DNA of 54,218 nucleotides, taken from Arthrobacter sp. PM3 (GTDB lineage: Bacteria > Actinomycetota > Actinomycetes > Actinomycetales > Micrococcaceae). Position 1 is the first letter of the stretch, and every line of letters starts with the position of its first letter. The notes beneath the pieces are model-generated. The model was not told the origin of the DNA. It made no database searches and was given only the letters and a program-made list of their open reading frames with translations. Location of the stretch: contig NZ_CP022314.1 of the NCBI RefSeq assembly GCF_003352915.1, positions 2,896,679-2,950,896 of the forward strand. The letters are read 5' to 3'. The position numbers and the translations under genes are program-made. This document shows positions 17,505 through 25,893 of the stretch, one piece after another.

Positions 17505-17749
17505 GTGCTCATTCTCGCCGCTAGCTCGGCCGCGGCAGCGCGGCGCGTAAGGGAGATTATTGACCAAGGCGTGATGTCCGGACAGTTCCGGGCCGTTGAG
17601 GCGGCCTTTGCTTCAGAGCTGGTTGTTCTAGCCATCGACGGGGTGCAGCCCGGTCGGCTGCTGCGCCCCACCGGGCTCACCGCGGGTGAAGCATTCGCGG
17701 GGTAGCCGACGTCGCGCTCGACGGGCTGCAGAACCAGTCGCCCCGTTAA
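17505..17749 (+). pseudogene. TetR-family regulator remnant, C-terminal part
   Basis: The reading REIIDQGVMSGQFRAVEAAF followed by GLTAGEAFAG looks like the ligand domain and the last helix of a TetR regulator. A frameshift at about 17702 moves the end (VADVALDGLQNQ, stop 17747-17749) to another frame. No helix-turn-helix part is found upstream. I read it as a decayed gene. Confidence 0.5.
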
Positions 17750-18022
17750 AAGGCGTGTGTGACTAGCCGAGGCATCCTCTGTCAGGTTGGGCTGTATTCC
17801 AATCAGACGGAGCCGGAGAAGACCCCGCGCAACGGCCGCGGCATTTACTGCCAACCCGGTATTGGCTTGCGGCCGGTCGTGAGCTCGTTGATGGCGGTGT
17901 ATTCGTCGCGGGAGGAACTATCCTTGCGGAATCGAATTTCCGTTCGAGATGTTCTAACGGGGTTGTGCCTGGGCTGGGGCAGGACTACGGGCGACCGGTG
18001 CAGTAACAGGGCCCGTGGCAGG
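17750..18022. other. Gene-free stretch
   Basis: No convincing gene on either strand. A short minus-strand stretch reading SSRDEYTAINELTTGRKPIP (about 17860-17925) looks protein-like but ends in a stop and is not identifiable. It probably belongs to the same decayed zone as the TetR remnant. Confidence 0.4.
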
Positions 18023-18451
18023 TCATTGGAGGTACCTGAACGCGCTCCACTTCGGGGTGATCACCTTGCAGCCTGCTGCGTGCCGGGCCCCGAAACTGGG
18101 AAGTGCGTTGCGTCCGGACTTGCGAAAGAACGCTTTGCCCCCGCAAGCGATGCATATGAGATGGGAACGCCGGCCATGGATTTCGGATTGTCCAAGAGCA
18201 CTGAATTCATCGACTTCCCATTCTCTTTTATCGGTCACGCATAGAACCAACTTCACACCCCGTTCCTCCTTCATTACTGCGCCGCTGAGCAAATCTCGGT
18301 CCTTCGTTGCGGCCCGCAGAACCGGGCTTTGGGAGTGCGGGATCTCTTGCTCTCGCAGTTGCCTGGTGCAGTGCGCTTTGACCAGCGGCGTCGGGCCGGC
18401 GTCCTCGCTGAGTTCGGCGTGCACAACACGAGCGAATCCGCGGGAATTCAT
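18023..18451 (-). CDS. Hypothetical protein with C-terminal zinc-finger-like motif, possibly a fragment
   Basis: 142 residues, function unknown. The interesting part is the C-terminal third: ICIACGGKAFFRKSGRNALP, then FGARHAAGC. The CxxC plus His...Cys spacing suggests a zinc-binding unit. I remember similar Cys/His blocks at the start of longer bacterial proteins, so this may be a truncated gene that ended early. No good ribosome site precedes ATG 18451. It lies in a decayed zone between the M20 operon and an SDR gene. Either a real small protein or a remnant. Confidence 0.4.
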   Translation of the reverse strand: MNSRGFARVVHAELSEDAGPTPLVKAHCTRQLREQEIPHSQSPVLRAATKDRDLLSGAVMKEERGVKLVLCVTDKREWEVDEFSALGQSEIHGRRSHLICIACGGKAFFRKSGRNALPSFGARHAAGCKVITPKWSAFRYLQ

Positions 18452-18836
18452 CAGTCGATGGCATGATCTCGCCAGGGACGTTCTGTGGAGGCTGCTTGCG
18501 GCTGGTTATCCGGTCAGTGGACCGGCTTGGGGGCTGCTGCATGGTGGTTCGGTGCAGCGATGGCCTCGACCGGGACCGGGTCGAGGGCATCCCCCTAGTG
18601 TGGGGCGTCAGGGGTCGGAAGTGCAGCAGTGCCGGGAGGACACTTTTAGGCTTCCGGCCCGACGACGGGACAGGCGAGGGGGACCGCCCCGTGCAGCGGT
18701 GCTCTGCCCGCAAGGGCGGGCTCGGGCAATGCCTGGGTATGGCGGGCGCTGTGGTGGCGGGCGCTGTGGTGGCGGGGCTCCCGCCACTCCCGGGCGACGG
18801 CTACGTCAATTCCCCGGTATCGGTAAAGATCGGGCT
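18452..18836. other. Gene-free stretch with a short tandem repeat
   Basis: No gene recognised. At 18741-18770 a 15-bp unit, GGCGGGCGCTGTGGT, occurs twice in tandem and begins a third time. The rest is GC-rich unique sequence; the possible frames have biased composition and no start signals. Confidence 0.5.
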
Positions 18837-19628
18837 CTAAGACTTGGAGCTGGGTCGACCAGGAATGTGGCTAAGAATAGACTTGGAGAAGCCGCCATCG
18901 ACACAGATGTCCTGCCCGGTGACATAACCCGATAGCGGACCTACAAGTAACTCGATCACGTTCGCAATGTCCATGGGATCACCAATTCTTGCCAGCGGGA
19001 TGATATCTTCCCTTGCCTTCTTGATTTGGGGATCTTCATACATTTTTTCCGTCATCCGTGTATGGGTCATGCCCGGGGAGACGACGTTTGCACGGATTCC
19101 GTCAGGCGCCCATTCCAGCGCGAGCGTTTGGGCCAGCATCGTCAACGCAGCTTTGCTTGGGCTGTAAGCGCCTGATCCCGCATGTGGTTGTTGACCGGAC
19201 ATTGAGGAGGTAAAACAGGCGGCGCCGCGGCTCTGCTTCAAGTGCGGGTAGCTTGCTTTGGCAAGAAGCCATGCGCCGCGAAGGTTGACGGAGAACATCC
19301 TCTCCCAGTCCTCAAGCGACACGTCACAGATGGGGCCCGGGTTGGCGATTCCGGCGTTCGCTACCAACGCGTCCAGGCCACCGAATTCCGCTACTGTAGC
19401 CTCTATCAGTTGGCTTGGTACGTCGGGGTCGCCGAGATCGCCGGCCATTGCGATGGCGGAACCGCCCATGGACTGGATTGAACGAACGATTTGTTCTTGA
19501 CTGCTGTTCGATTCCTGTCCACATACGGCAATCATCGGGTGCACGCCCCGGGCAAGAGCCGCCTCTGCGAGTCTCAGGCATGCAGCTGCGCCTATGCCGC
19601 TAGTTCCGCCACTGACCAGTGCTCTCAT
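18837..19628 (-). CDS. SDR family oxidoreductase
   Basis: 263 residues from ATG 19628, which has AAGGAGT at the right distance; a GTG nine bases upstream is the alternative. Cofactor motif SGGTSGIG, NAG in LVANAGIAN, catalytic serine region FTSSMSGQ, YSPSK with Tyr and Lys, and CVDGG at the end. It fits the glucose/ribitol dehydrogenase branch of the family. It follows the TIM-barrel gene at 19800-20621 on the same strand and is separated from it by 171 bp of AT-rich DNA. Likely role: oxidation or reduction of a sugar-like intermediate of the neighbouring island. Substrate unknown. Confidence 0.83.
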   Translation of the reverse strand: MRALVSGGTSGIGAAACLRLAEAALARGVHPMIAVCGQESNSSQEQIVRSIQSMGGSAIAMAGDLGDPDVPSQLIEATVAEFGGLDALVANAGIANPGPICDVSLEDWERMFSVNLRGAWLLAKASYPHLKQSRGAACFTSSMSGQQPHAGSGAYSPSKAALTMLAQTLALEWAPDGIRANVVSPGMTHTRMTEKMYEDPQIKKAREDIIPLARIGDPMDIANVIELLVGPLSGYVTGQDICVDGGFSKSILSHIPGRPSSKS

Positions 19629-19799
19629 TGCACGCACTCCTTATTAACATCGATTCATATGAAACTGTTTTAACCATCAAATATGGTAGAAAATCATGGA
19701 CCGCAAAGTCGGCCACTTTGCAGATTCGCAGCAAATGTAAACCGATTCTATTATTTCCTCGCAAACATCGGCTCATCGGCCGCGATCTCAAACGCTGGG
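19629..19799. other. AT-rich intergenic stretch upstream of the SDR gene
   Basis: 171 bp with much lower GC than the surroundings. TATGAAACTGTTTTAACCAT on the plus strand and its complement offer promoter-like hexamers on both strands, but I cannot place a promoter securely. Composition suggests transferred DNA or a strong promoter region for the SDR gene. Confidence 0.35.
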
Positions 19800-20621
19800 T
19801 TAGCTACCCAGATCCCAGCCTTGGTTCTTGAGATCCTGCATTGCTTTCTTGAATTCCTGCACTGGGTTCTCTTCGCGGATGATCTCAAGGACTACGTTAT
19901 TGACGCCGCACGTTGCGTCGACGGCTTTGCCCAATCTATTCCAGTCGATTACTCCGGTGCCGATTGGATCATGCCCCCAGATTTCCGTGCCGGTATCGGA
20001 AATATGCACAAGTCCAATTGACTGGTGGTTGGAGAGCAGACTTTCGACGGGATCCTCTCCAATGTAGGCGGCGTTGGCGACGTCGTACACGATCTTTACA
20101 GCATCGTCGTTGATAGTGCTTACCACGCCTGCCAGGTCCTGGATGGTTGGGGTGAAGCAGTATGGAGTGTTTTCGAAAAGCAGTCGTGTGCCGGCCTGTT
20201 TGGCCAGCGGAATGAGAGCCTCCAGACTCTCGTACATCCACCCGTAGGTCTTCTCGAGTGAAGGTGAGATCATTGGGCGTCTTGTGCCGGGGGATATCAC
20301 AACGTCGCGGACATCCCAGGCTGCGGCCAGGTCGATCACCGATTGAATGTGCTCGATGCTTTTGCGGCGCATATTGGCGCCCGGGCTGGCCAGGTTAATG
20401 TCGTATCCACCGGCGTTCAGCGACCTGATTGTGGCGCCGTATTCAGCGAGTCTTGCACGAGTCTCCGCGCGCTTCGCGTCGGGAATTTCATCCGGCCAGC
20501 AATGTGGAGAGCTGACCGGAACCTCAAAGGTGTTGTAACCGTTGTCGACCAGTTCAGCTATCGCATCAATTGCCGTAGATGACCATAGATAAGAGAACGT
20601 GTTAATAATCATTTGGTTCAC
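19800..20621 (-). CDS. Sugar phosphate isomerase/epimerase-type TIM-barrel protein
   Basis: 273 residues, xylose-isomerase-like TIM barrel (AP endonuclease 2 superfamily). Start MNQMIINTFSYLWSSTA; GTG 20621 has GAGAGGATG upstream. Metal-site elements visible are FENTPYCFTPT, VYDVANA, GLVHISDTG and LEIIREENP, giving the Glu, Asp, His and Glu usual for the divalent metal centre. Members isomerise or epimerise ketoses, dehydrate inosose (IolE type), or cleave 3-keto-glycosides. It lies in the same orientation as the MHS transporter gene behind it, with a hairpin between. Together with Gfo/Idh/MocA genes 4-8 kb away it probably belongs to the same catabolic island. Confidence 0.8.
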   Translation of the reverse strand: MNQMIINTFSYLWSSTAIDAIAELVDNGYNTFEVPVSSPHCWPDEIPDAKRAETRARLAEYGATIRSLNAGGYDINLASPGANMRRKSIEHIQSVIDLAAAWDVRDVVISPGTRRPMISPSLEKTYGWMYESLEALIPLAKQAGTRLLFENTPYCFTPTIQDLAGVVSTINDDAVKIVYDVANAAYIGEDPVESLLSNHQSIGLVHISDTGTEIWGHDPIGTGVIDWNRLGKAVDATCGVNNVVLEIIREENPVQEFKKAMQDLKNQGWDLGS

Positions 20622-20690
20622 TTGAAGGCATCCTCTCTATTCTTCGCCTATCGAGAAAAAGTGTTATAACGCAACGTGAGTTTCCATCCT

Positions 20691-20711
20691 GCCAAGGGAC
20701 CGCCCCTTGGC
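20691..20711 (-). terminator. Hairpin after the MHS transporter gene
   Basis: GCCAAGGG and CCCTTGGC pair (8 bp) around 5 bases, about 85 bp after the transporter stop on the minus strand. No T run follows, so it is only a candidate terminator. The following GTTATAAC could be part of the promoter of the TIM-barrel gene. Confidence 0.45.
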
Positions 20712-20796
20712 GAGCCGGACGGCTCGACGAGGCCCGGGGCAGACACGCCCCTTCTTGCCCGGTCGAGCCGCCACGGCTTCCTGGGGACCAGCGTTC

Positions 20797-22212
20797 CTAC
20801 CGGGAACGCTTCGCCTGGTCAGTGGCCGACGAAGTGCCCAAGAGCAGGTGTTCGCCTTCGAGTACCTCGGTGTCGGCGGGAGCCACGGTGACACGCCCGG
20901 CCCGGCTTCCGGTCTCGGGGAGGGTGAAGTAGACGATGAGGCAGAGCGCGACAATGGCGATCATGTAGACCGCGACGAGCATCGGCTGTCCGGCGCCGAC
21001 GAACGCGGCGGCGATCAGCGGGGCGGTTCCACCGAAGACGGCGATGACGATCTGGTGTGCGAATCCGATGCCCGATACCCGTACCGCAGCCGGGAACAGC
21101 TCTGCCTGGATGGTCGGGTAGACGGCCTGCCAGATGCCGAGAACCACCCACCCGGACGCCGATACCAGGACGTAGACGCCGAAGCCCGGCTGGTTCAGCA
21201 GCAAGAGCATGGGGTAGAAGAGGACGATCATGCCGATGGCACCGATGATGGGGAAGATCTTGCGTCGGCCGAGCCGGTCCGAGAGCGCGCCGCAGACCGG
21301 CACGATGATAACGAGCAAGGCCAGCCCGATAACGTTTCCGGCCAGGGTGGAGGACAGGTCCCGGCCGGTGGTCAGCTTGGCGTAGGTGGGAAGGAAGGTG
21401 GCCCAGGTGTAGTAGGCCACGGCCGGGGCAGAGAGCGCTGCCGCCTGCAAGAGCGCCTTCGGGTGTTCGCGAAGCAGGTCCATCAGGCGGGCGGGGGCGG
21501 ACTTGTGATCGACGAGGGCAGTTGCCTCAAACTCAGGGGTTTCATCCGAGCGGGCCCGCAGGATGAGACCGGCGATGCCGAGGATGCCGCCCACGATGAA
21601 CGGGATGCGCCAACCAAAGGCGGCCAGGTCCGCTGGGGCAAAGGCCGAGGTCACCATTGCCGCTGCGCCGGTCGCTGCGAGGGTCGCGAGGCCGCTTGCC
21701 ATGTTGGTGAACGAACCGAACAGGCCCCTCCGGTTTGCCGGAGCGTGTTCAACCATGAATGCGATGGCGCTCTGTCCCTCGCTGCCGGCCGAGATGCCCT
21801 GGAGGATGCGTGCGACCAGAAAAAGAATCGGTGCTGCGTAGCCGATGGTCGCAAATGACGGCGTGAGGCCGATGATCAGAGCACCTAGCGCCATGCCGGA
21901 GATGGACAGTGTGAGGATCAGCCGTCGTCCGAAGCGGTCGGCCAGTGGAGAGATGATGATTCCGCTGAGCGGGCGTACAACAAACCCGAGTGCGTACGTG
22001 AGCAGCGCCGCGATCAGGGACGCGAACGGGGAATCGCTTGGAAATATCTGCGATGAGAACACCGCTGCCAGCAGCCCGTAGACGTACCAGTCGTACCACT
22101 CCACGAAGTGGCCGATCGTGCCTGCCACCATATTGACGTTGCGGCGACGGTGGTCAGGCACTTCGGAAAGCTCCGAGTCTGGACTGTCTACGGCTTCTTT
22201 TGAGGTCTTCAT
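20797..22212 (-). CDS. MHS-family MFS transporter (metabolite:H+ symporter)
   Basis: 471 residues with about twelve membrane helices. The start GTIGHFVEWYDWYVYGLLAA, the loop 2-3 motif SPLADRFGRRLIL and LQGISAGSEGQSAIAFMVEH are diagnostic for the MHS subgroup (ShiA, KgtP, ProP, PcaK-like carriers). Members import organic acids, betaines or shikimate with protons. ATG 22212 is chosen because GGAGAG precedes it; an in-frame ATG 12 bp upstream would overlap that site. Three LacI-like operator copies lie 160-215 bp upstream, so the regulator at 24898 probably controls it. A sugar acid is the natural guess for substrate given the KDPG aldolase nearby. Confidence 0.87.
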   Translation of the reverse strand: MKTSKEAVDSPDSELSEVPDHRRRNVNMVAGTIGHFVEWYDWYVYGLLAAVFSSQIFPSDSPFASLIAALLTYALGFVVRPLSGIIISPLADRFGRRLILTLSISGMALGALIIGLTPSFATIGYAAPILFLVARILQGISAGSEGQSAIAFMVEHAPANRRGLFGSFTNMASGLATLAATGAAAMVTSAFAPADLAAFGWRIPFIVGGILGIAGLILRARSDETPEFEATALVDHKSAPARLMDLLREHPKALLQAAALSAPAVAYYTWATFLPTYAKLTTGRDLSSTLAGNVIGLALLVIIVPVCGALSDRLGRRKIFPIIGAIGMIVLFYPMLLLLNQPGFGVYVLVSASGWVVLGIWQAVYPTIQAELFPAAVRVSGIGFAHQIVIAVFGGTAPLIAAAFVGAGQPMLVAVYMIAIVALCLIVYFTLPETGSRAGRVTVAPADTEVLEGEHLLLGTSSATDQAKRSR

Positions 22213-22371
22213 TGAACTCTCCATACTTTCACGTTTGCTGGGGAGGGGAATTGGATTATTCGGGACAACCGAAGCGACGTGGTGGGCGGCTCCCTTGGCC
22301 GCCCTTTTCTCGCTTTAAGGTGTTGCTAACGGCCAACTTTTGGGGGACCGATGCGGCTGCTCTGGTGCTGA

Positions 22372-22425
22372 TGAGATCGGTTGCAGTAATCACGTCGCTG
22401 AGATCGGTTGCTGAGATCGGTTGCA
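22372..22425. promoter_or_regulatory. Cluster of three LacI-type operator candidates
   Basis: Three copies of TGAGATCGGTTGC(A/T) at 22372-22385, 22399-22412 and 22412-22425; the last two share one base. Each has a TGnnATCGnTnnC core, a skewed LacI-like palindrome. The same sequence appears inverted at 23851-23877. They precede the transporter gene on the minus strand. Confidence 0.7.
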
Positions 22426-22555
22426 AGCAACGATACGTAGGCTCGTCAGCTCTGTCAATGGGTCATTTTGGATTCCGGGAACGGGGGTCCGAACCTTTCG
22501 CCGGCATATAGCAGGAGGACGAGCGGGGACCGATCCGCGAGCCCGACCCGCAGGG

Positions 22556-23104
22556 TCATCCCTGAGTTGGCAGGGACTTTTCATTGTTGAGATCAAGGAA
22601 GCGGACTCCGGACCAGGTGCAGTCCAGGCTGCCGTAGGATGCCCAGTACTCGTCCCAGTGCGCAAGTTTCCACCGGTCCCTGTCCAGGCCGCGCTGAAGA
22701 AGTCGTCCTCGGAGCACGTCCTGGGGGACCTGAACCCGCACCACGGTGGTCTCCGATGCGGGCCAGTCGAATTCTTCCGCGGCGCGGATCAGGTAGTCCG
22801 GTACGGCGAAGTACGCCCCGAAGGGTGCATCGAGTACGACCGATCGTCCCAGCCGCAGGTTCGCTCCGGCGACATCCATGAGTGTCTGGTACTCCAGGGG
22901 CAGCAGATTGTCCCGGTAGAAAGCGTTGGCTTCGCGGTCGGTGGGGTCGTGTCCGGTTGCCTTCAGCGCGAACTCGACGAGGCGGCCGCAGATCCGGTCC
23001 TTGTCCAGATATGCGGCTCCATGCTCTTTTGCTGTTTGCTGGGCAATGGACGTCTTTCCGGAGCCGGCAGGGCCGATGACGATGAAGACTTTCGGGGCTG
23101 TCAT
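22556..23104 (-). CDS. P-loop kinase, gluconokinase-like
   Basis: 182 residues from ATG 23104. The Walker A motif IGPAGSGKTSIAQ is at about residues 10-18, LDKDRI follows at the usual place for an adenylate-kinase-like fold, and SVVLDAPFG may be Walker B. The chain is the size of shikimate kinase or GntK, but lacks the typical gluconate-binding sequence I would expect. Its ATG overlaps the KDPG aldolase stop (ATGA), so the two are translated together. The appealing idea is that it phosphorylates 2-keto-3-deoxygluconate or a similar acid for the aldolase, in place of a ribokinase-type KDG kinase. This is inference from position; a nucleotide-binding protein with other duty is possible. Confidence 0.7.
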   Translation of the reverse strand: MTAPKVFIVIGPAGSGKTSIAQQTAKEHGAAYLDKDRICGRLVEFALKATGHDPTDREANAFYRDNLLPLEYQTLMDVAGANLRLGRSVVLDAPFGAYFAVPDYLIRAAEEFDWPASETTVVRVQVPQDVLRGRLLQRGLDRDRWKLAHWDEYWASYGSLDCTWSGVRFLDLNNEKSLPTQG

Positions 23105-23748
23105 TGGCGTGCCTTTGCCACTGCTGAGAGGAACTCCTCGGCGGCCTCGGTGACGCGGGAGAAGTCGCCGTCGGGTTGCCATGCTTTGGTCACGTAGCTG
23201 CCGACGCCGACACCTGCTACGCCGGCGGCGAACCATTCGCCAACGTTCTCTACAGTTACGCCGCCTGCCGGCATGATCGGCAGGTGCGCGAGCGGGGCGA
23301 GGACTGACTTGGTGTAGGGGATGCCACCGGCTTCGGTGGGGAAGAGCTTGAGGATGTCAGCGCCTGCCTCGGCGGAGTTAACGAGCTCAGTGGGCGTGTA
23401 GGCGCCGCTGATGGTGGGTATCTGGTAGCGGTTGGCTGTCCGGATCATTGCCGGGTTCAGCTGGGGACTGACCAGGAAATCGGCGCCGGCGCGGATGCAT
23501 TCGTAGGCTGAGTGCTCGTCCAGGACGGTTCCCGCCCCGACCGCTACTCCGTCGGGCCCGTGCTTGGCGGAGAGTTGGCGGATCACGTCCACGGCGCCCG
23601 GGATCGAGAGCGTGATTTCCAGGGCGCGGAAACCGCCGGCTATCGCCGCTTCCGCCACCCGTTCTGCCACGTCAGCGTTTTCGAGGCGGACGATGAGGAC
23701 GGCACCGGATTCGTCGATGGTCTGCAGGGTGCGAAGTTTTCTGTACAT
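23101..23748 (-). CDS. eda: 2-dehydro-3-deoxy-phosphogluconate aldolase
   Basis: 215 residues, class I aldolase with a TIM-barrel fold. The Schiff-base lysine is K134 in ADILKLFPTE, the catalytic glutamate E44 in RALEITLSIP, and the phosphate-binding loops are VGAGTVLD and MPAGGV. It cleaves KDPG or its C4 epimer to pyruvate and glyceraldehyde 3-phosphate in the cytoplasm. ATG 23748 is chosen over an in-frame start 120 bp upstream because GAAAGG precedes it and the family start matches. The gene is first of a two-gene transcript with the P-loop kinase and is divergent from a Gfo/Idh/MocA gene, with two LacI-like sites between. Confidence 0.88.
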   Translation of the reverse strand: MYRKLRTLQTIDESGAVLIVRLENADVAERVAEAAIAGGFRALEITLSIPGAVDVIRQLSAKHGPDGVAVGAGTVLDEHSAYECIRAGADFLVSPQLNPAMIRTANRYQIPTISGAYTPTELVNSAEAGADILKLFPTEAGGIPYTKSVLAPLAHLPIMPAGGVTVENVGEWFAAGVAGVGVGSYVTKAWQPDGDFSRVTEAAEEFLSAVAKARQ

Positions 23749-23850
23749 TGCTGGCCTTTCTTCTGGCCCAGCCGGTCGGCTCATTCCGGAGCGTCCGCGG
23801 GCCGCTGTTGAAGTGTCGTTGACAAACTCTCCCACCATCCATACTGTTAT

Positions 23851-23877
23851 TGCAACCGATCTCAGCAATCGATCTCA
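23851..23877. promoter_or_regulatory. Tandem LacI-type operator candidates in the divergent promoter
   Basis: TGCAACCGATCTCA (23851-23864) and AGCAATCGATCTCA (23864-23877) share one base and repeat the 22372-22425 motif in inverse orientation. TGnnATCGATnnC with the central ATCGAT is LacI-like. They lie 102 bp before eda and 48 bp before the oxidoreductase gene, whose operon encodes a LacI protein. Confidence 0.75.
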
Positions 23878-23924
23878 CGCTGAGTCACACAATCGAACTC
23901 CTACTTAGCAAAGGGGCTGGCAGG

Positions 23925-24911
23925 GTGGGTAAAACTCGCACGATCATCCTTGGTGCTTCACACTGGCACGTCCCGCTGTGTGCGCGTGCGATCGCCGAAG
24001 AGCACCAGGTCGTCGGCATCAGTGACGGGGACGTATCGCGTGTACGGGGACTTGCCGAAGCGTGGGGCGCCCCGGTGGAGGCTGACTGGCGGCGCCTGGT
24101 GGATCTTCCGGATCTCGGGCTTGCCTACGTCTTCGGCCCGCACAGTGGCATGGCGGAAAAGTGTTTTGCCCTGATCGAGCGCGGCATTCCGTTCGTGGTG
24201 GAGAAGCCGCTGGGAACGTCCCTGGCGGAACTTTCCCGGGTGCGGAAGGCTGCGGAGGCAGCCGGGGTACCCGCGACGGTTCCGCTCGTTCAGCGGGGCG
24301 GTCCCGTCGACCGGTGGCTGGCCAAGGCGGGCCGGCCGGCGTACCAAAGGATGTCCTTTATCGCCGGACCGCCCTCGCGTTACCTGGATAGCGGCAATTC
24401 CTGGATGCTGGACCCTGCTGCCGCAGGGGGCGGGTGCCTGGCCAACCTGGGGCCGCATTTCGTTGACCTGTTCCTGCGGGCCTGCGACGAGTCAGCGGAG
24501 AGCGTCGATTCCCGGCTATCTTCCATACTGCACGGCGGGGCTGTTGAGGATCATGCCAGCCTCATCATTACCACCCCGGGCGGGCGTGAAGCCATCGTGG
24601 AGGTGGGATACGCCTTTCCGGGTTCGCCGTTGAAGCGGTACTGCAGCTACACGTCGGCGGGCGCGGCGGGATTCGCCGCCATCAGCTCGGACGGTTCGGC
24701 CACGTTCACGGCGTTGGACGGTACAACGGAGTCCGCAGTGATCGAGGTGGACAGCGACCCCCTCTACGATCCGTTTGTGCGCCGTGTCGCGCAGACGCTG
24801 GAAGATGGATTCGGGGGGCTGCCGACACTGGCGCAGCTCGAAGATGTGATGCGCCCGATTTGGCAGGCATATGACGACCAGCATGGAGGAAAAGAAAATG
24901 GCCGACCTTAG
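23925..24911 (+). CDS. Gfo/Idh/MocA family oxidoreductase
   Basis: 328 residues from GTG 23925 with AAAGGGG ahead. An N-terminal Rossmann domain starts IILGASHWHVPL (the usual GxGxxG is modified to GASHWH), then VEKPLGTS supplies the EKP lysine near residue 90. The C-terminal alpha/beta sheet domain includes LANLGPHFVDLFLRA with a likely catalytic histidine. The family oxidises hydroxyls of sugars and cyclitols with NAD(P). It is the first gene of a compact operon: its stop overlaps the LacI gene start by 14 bp. The unusual dinucleotide loop makes cofactor preference uncertain. Confidence 0.82.
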   Translation: MGKTRTIILGASHWHVPLCARAIAEEHQVVGISDGDVSRVRGLAEAWGAPVEADWRRLVDLPDLGLAYVFGPHSGMAEKCFALIERGIPFVVEKPLGTSLAELSRVRKAAEAAGVPATVPLVQRGGPVDRWLAKAGRPAYQRMSFIAGPPSRYLDSGNSWMLDPAAAGGGCLANLGPHFVDLFLRACDESAESVDSRLSSILHGGAVEDHASLIITTPGGREAIVEVGYAFPGSPLKRYCSYTSAGAAGFAAISSDGSATFTALDGTTESAVIEVDSDPLYDPFVRRVAQTLEDGFGGLPTLAQLEDVMRPIWQAYDDQHGGKENGRP

Positions 24912-25893
24912 TATTGACGTTGTCGCGAAGGCGGCCGGTGTCCACCGTTCCACGGTTTCCCGGGCATTCTCCCGCCCGGAAGCGGTAAAGAGTGAGACCC
25001 GTGAGCACATTCTGCGGGTCGCCGAGGGGCTCGGTTACACGATGAGCCCACTCGCCCAGGCGCTTCGCCGAAAAACTAGCACCTTCGTCCCGCTGATCGT
25101 GCCTGACATCACCAACCCGTTCTTTGCGGAACTTGCCAAGACGATGACGCAGGCCGCTGATGAGCGCGGCTACCAGCTGCTGCTGTGCGTCACGAACGGA
25201 GACCCCGCCAAGACCGACGGCTACTTCACCGCGATGCAAGCCATGTACGCGCCCTTCGGGATCGTCGCACCCTCCACAAAGGTCGATACCGAGGCCCTAA
25301 AACGCTTCGATTTCGGCCACAAGGTGGTCGTGATTGACCGCGTGGAAGGGGACACTTCGGTCCCAACGGTCACCGTCGACAGCCGCCGCGGAATCATGCT
25401 GGCCCTGGACCACCTGCATTCGCTGGGTCACACCTCGATCGGCTACGTTTCCGGTATCGCCGGGACCCACACCGCCCAGGACCGGATGGACGCCTACCTG
25501 GAGCTGTCCGCCGAAGGCAACGGCACGCCCCTTGTACTCGAAAGCGGCTCCGATCCGGATGCAGGAGCGCGCGCGGCGAAACACTACCTGGAGATGGAGA
25601 ATCCGCCCACGGCCATTATCGCCGCCAATGACATGGTCGCCTTCGCGGTCATCTCGGCCCTGGGCCAAAGCGGCATCCGCGTACCGGAGGACGTATCGGT
25701 CATCGGCTTTGACGGCCTGGCGCTGGGGGCCCGGTTCAACCCGCCCCTGACCACGGTGCGCCAGCCGATCGCAGACATGGGAAACATCGCCATCGAACTG
25801 GCAGAAAAGCAGAACCTGAACGGCTCGGTGGACCACGTCGTTCTGGAACCTGAACTGCTGGTGCGCGCCTCGACTGCAGGGCCGCGCAAATGA
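24898..25893 (+). CDS. LacI family transcriptional regulator
   Basis: 331 residues from ATG 24898, which has GGAGGAAAAG ahead and lies inside the end of the upstream gene. HTH (about 5-50): IDVVAKAAGVHRSTVSRAFS, hinge helix AQALRRKT, then a periplasmic-binding-like domain with PDITNPFFAEL and IGFDGLALGARFNPPLTTVR. It binds a sugar or sugar-acid ligand. Because it sits inside the operon preceded by two LacI-like operators, and three more precede the divergent transporter, it probably represses both the 23925-28356 operon and the eda/kinase and transporter genes. Confidence 0.9.
   Translation: MADLSIDVVAKAAGVHRSTVSRAFSRPEAVKSETREHILRVAEGLGYTMSPLAQALRRKTSTFVPLIVPDITNPFFAELAKTMTQAADERGYQLLLCVTNGDPAKTDGYFTAMQAMYAPFGIVAPSTKVDTEALKRFDFGHKVVVIDRVEGDTSVPTVTVDSRRGIMLALDHLHSLGHTSIGYVSGIAGTHTAQDRMDAYLELSAEGNGTPLVLESGSDPDAGARAAKHYLEMENPPTAIIAANDMVAFAVISALGQSGIRVPEDVSVIGFDGLALGARFNPPLTTVRQPIADMGNIAIELAEKQNLNGSVDHVVLEPELLVRASTAGPRK

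Noticed and set aside
18741..18770. CRISPR-like array
   Set aside because: Only two direct copies of 15 bp without spacers. No CRISPR array or cas gene was seen anywhere in the window.
20707..21858. Plus-strand open frame of about 380 codons opposite the MHS transporter
   Set aside because: Glu/Gly/Asp-rich complement of a clear membrane transporter gene; no start signal.
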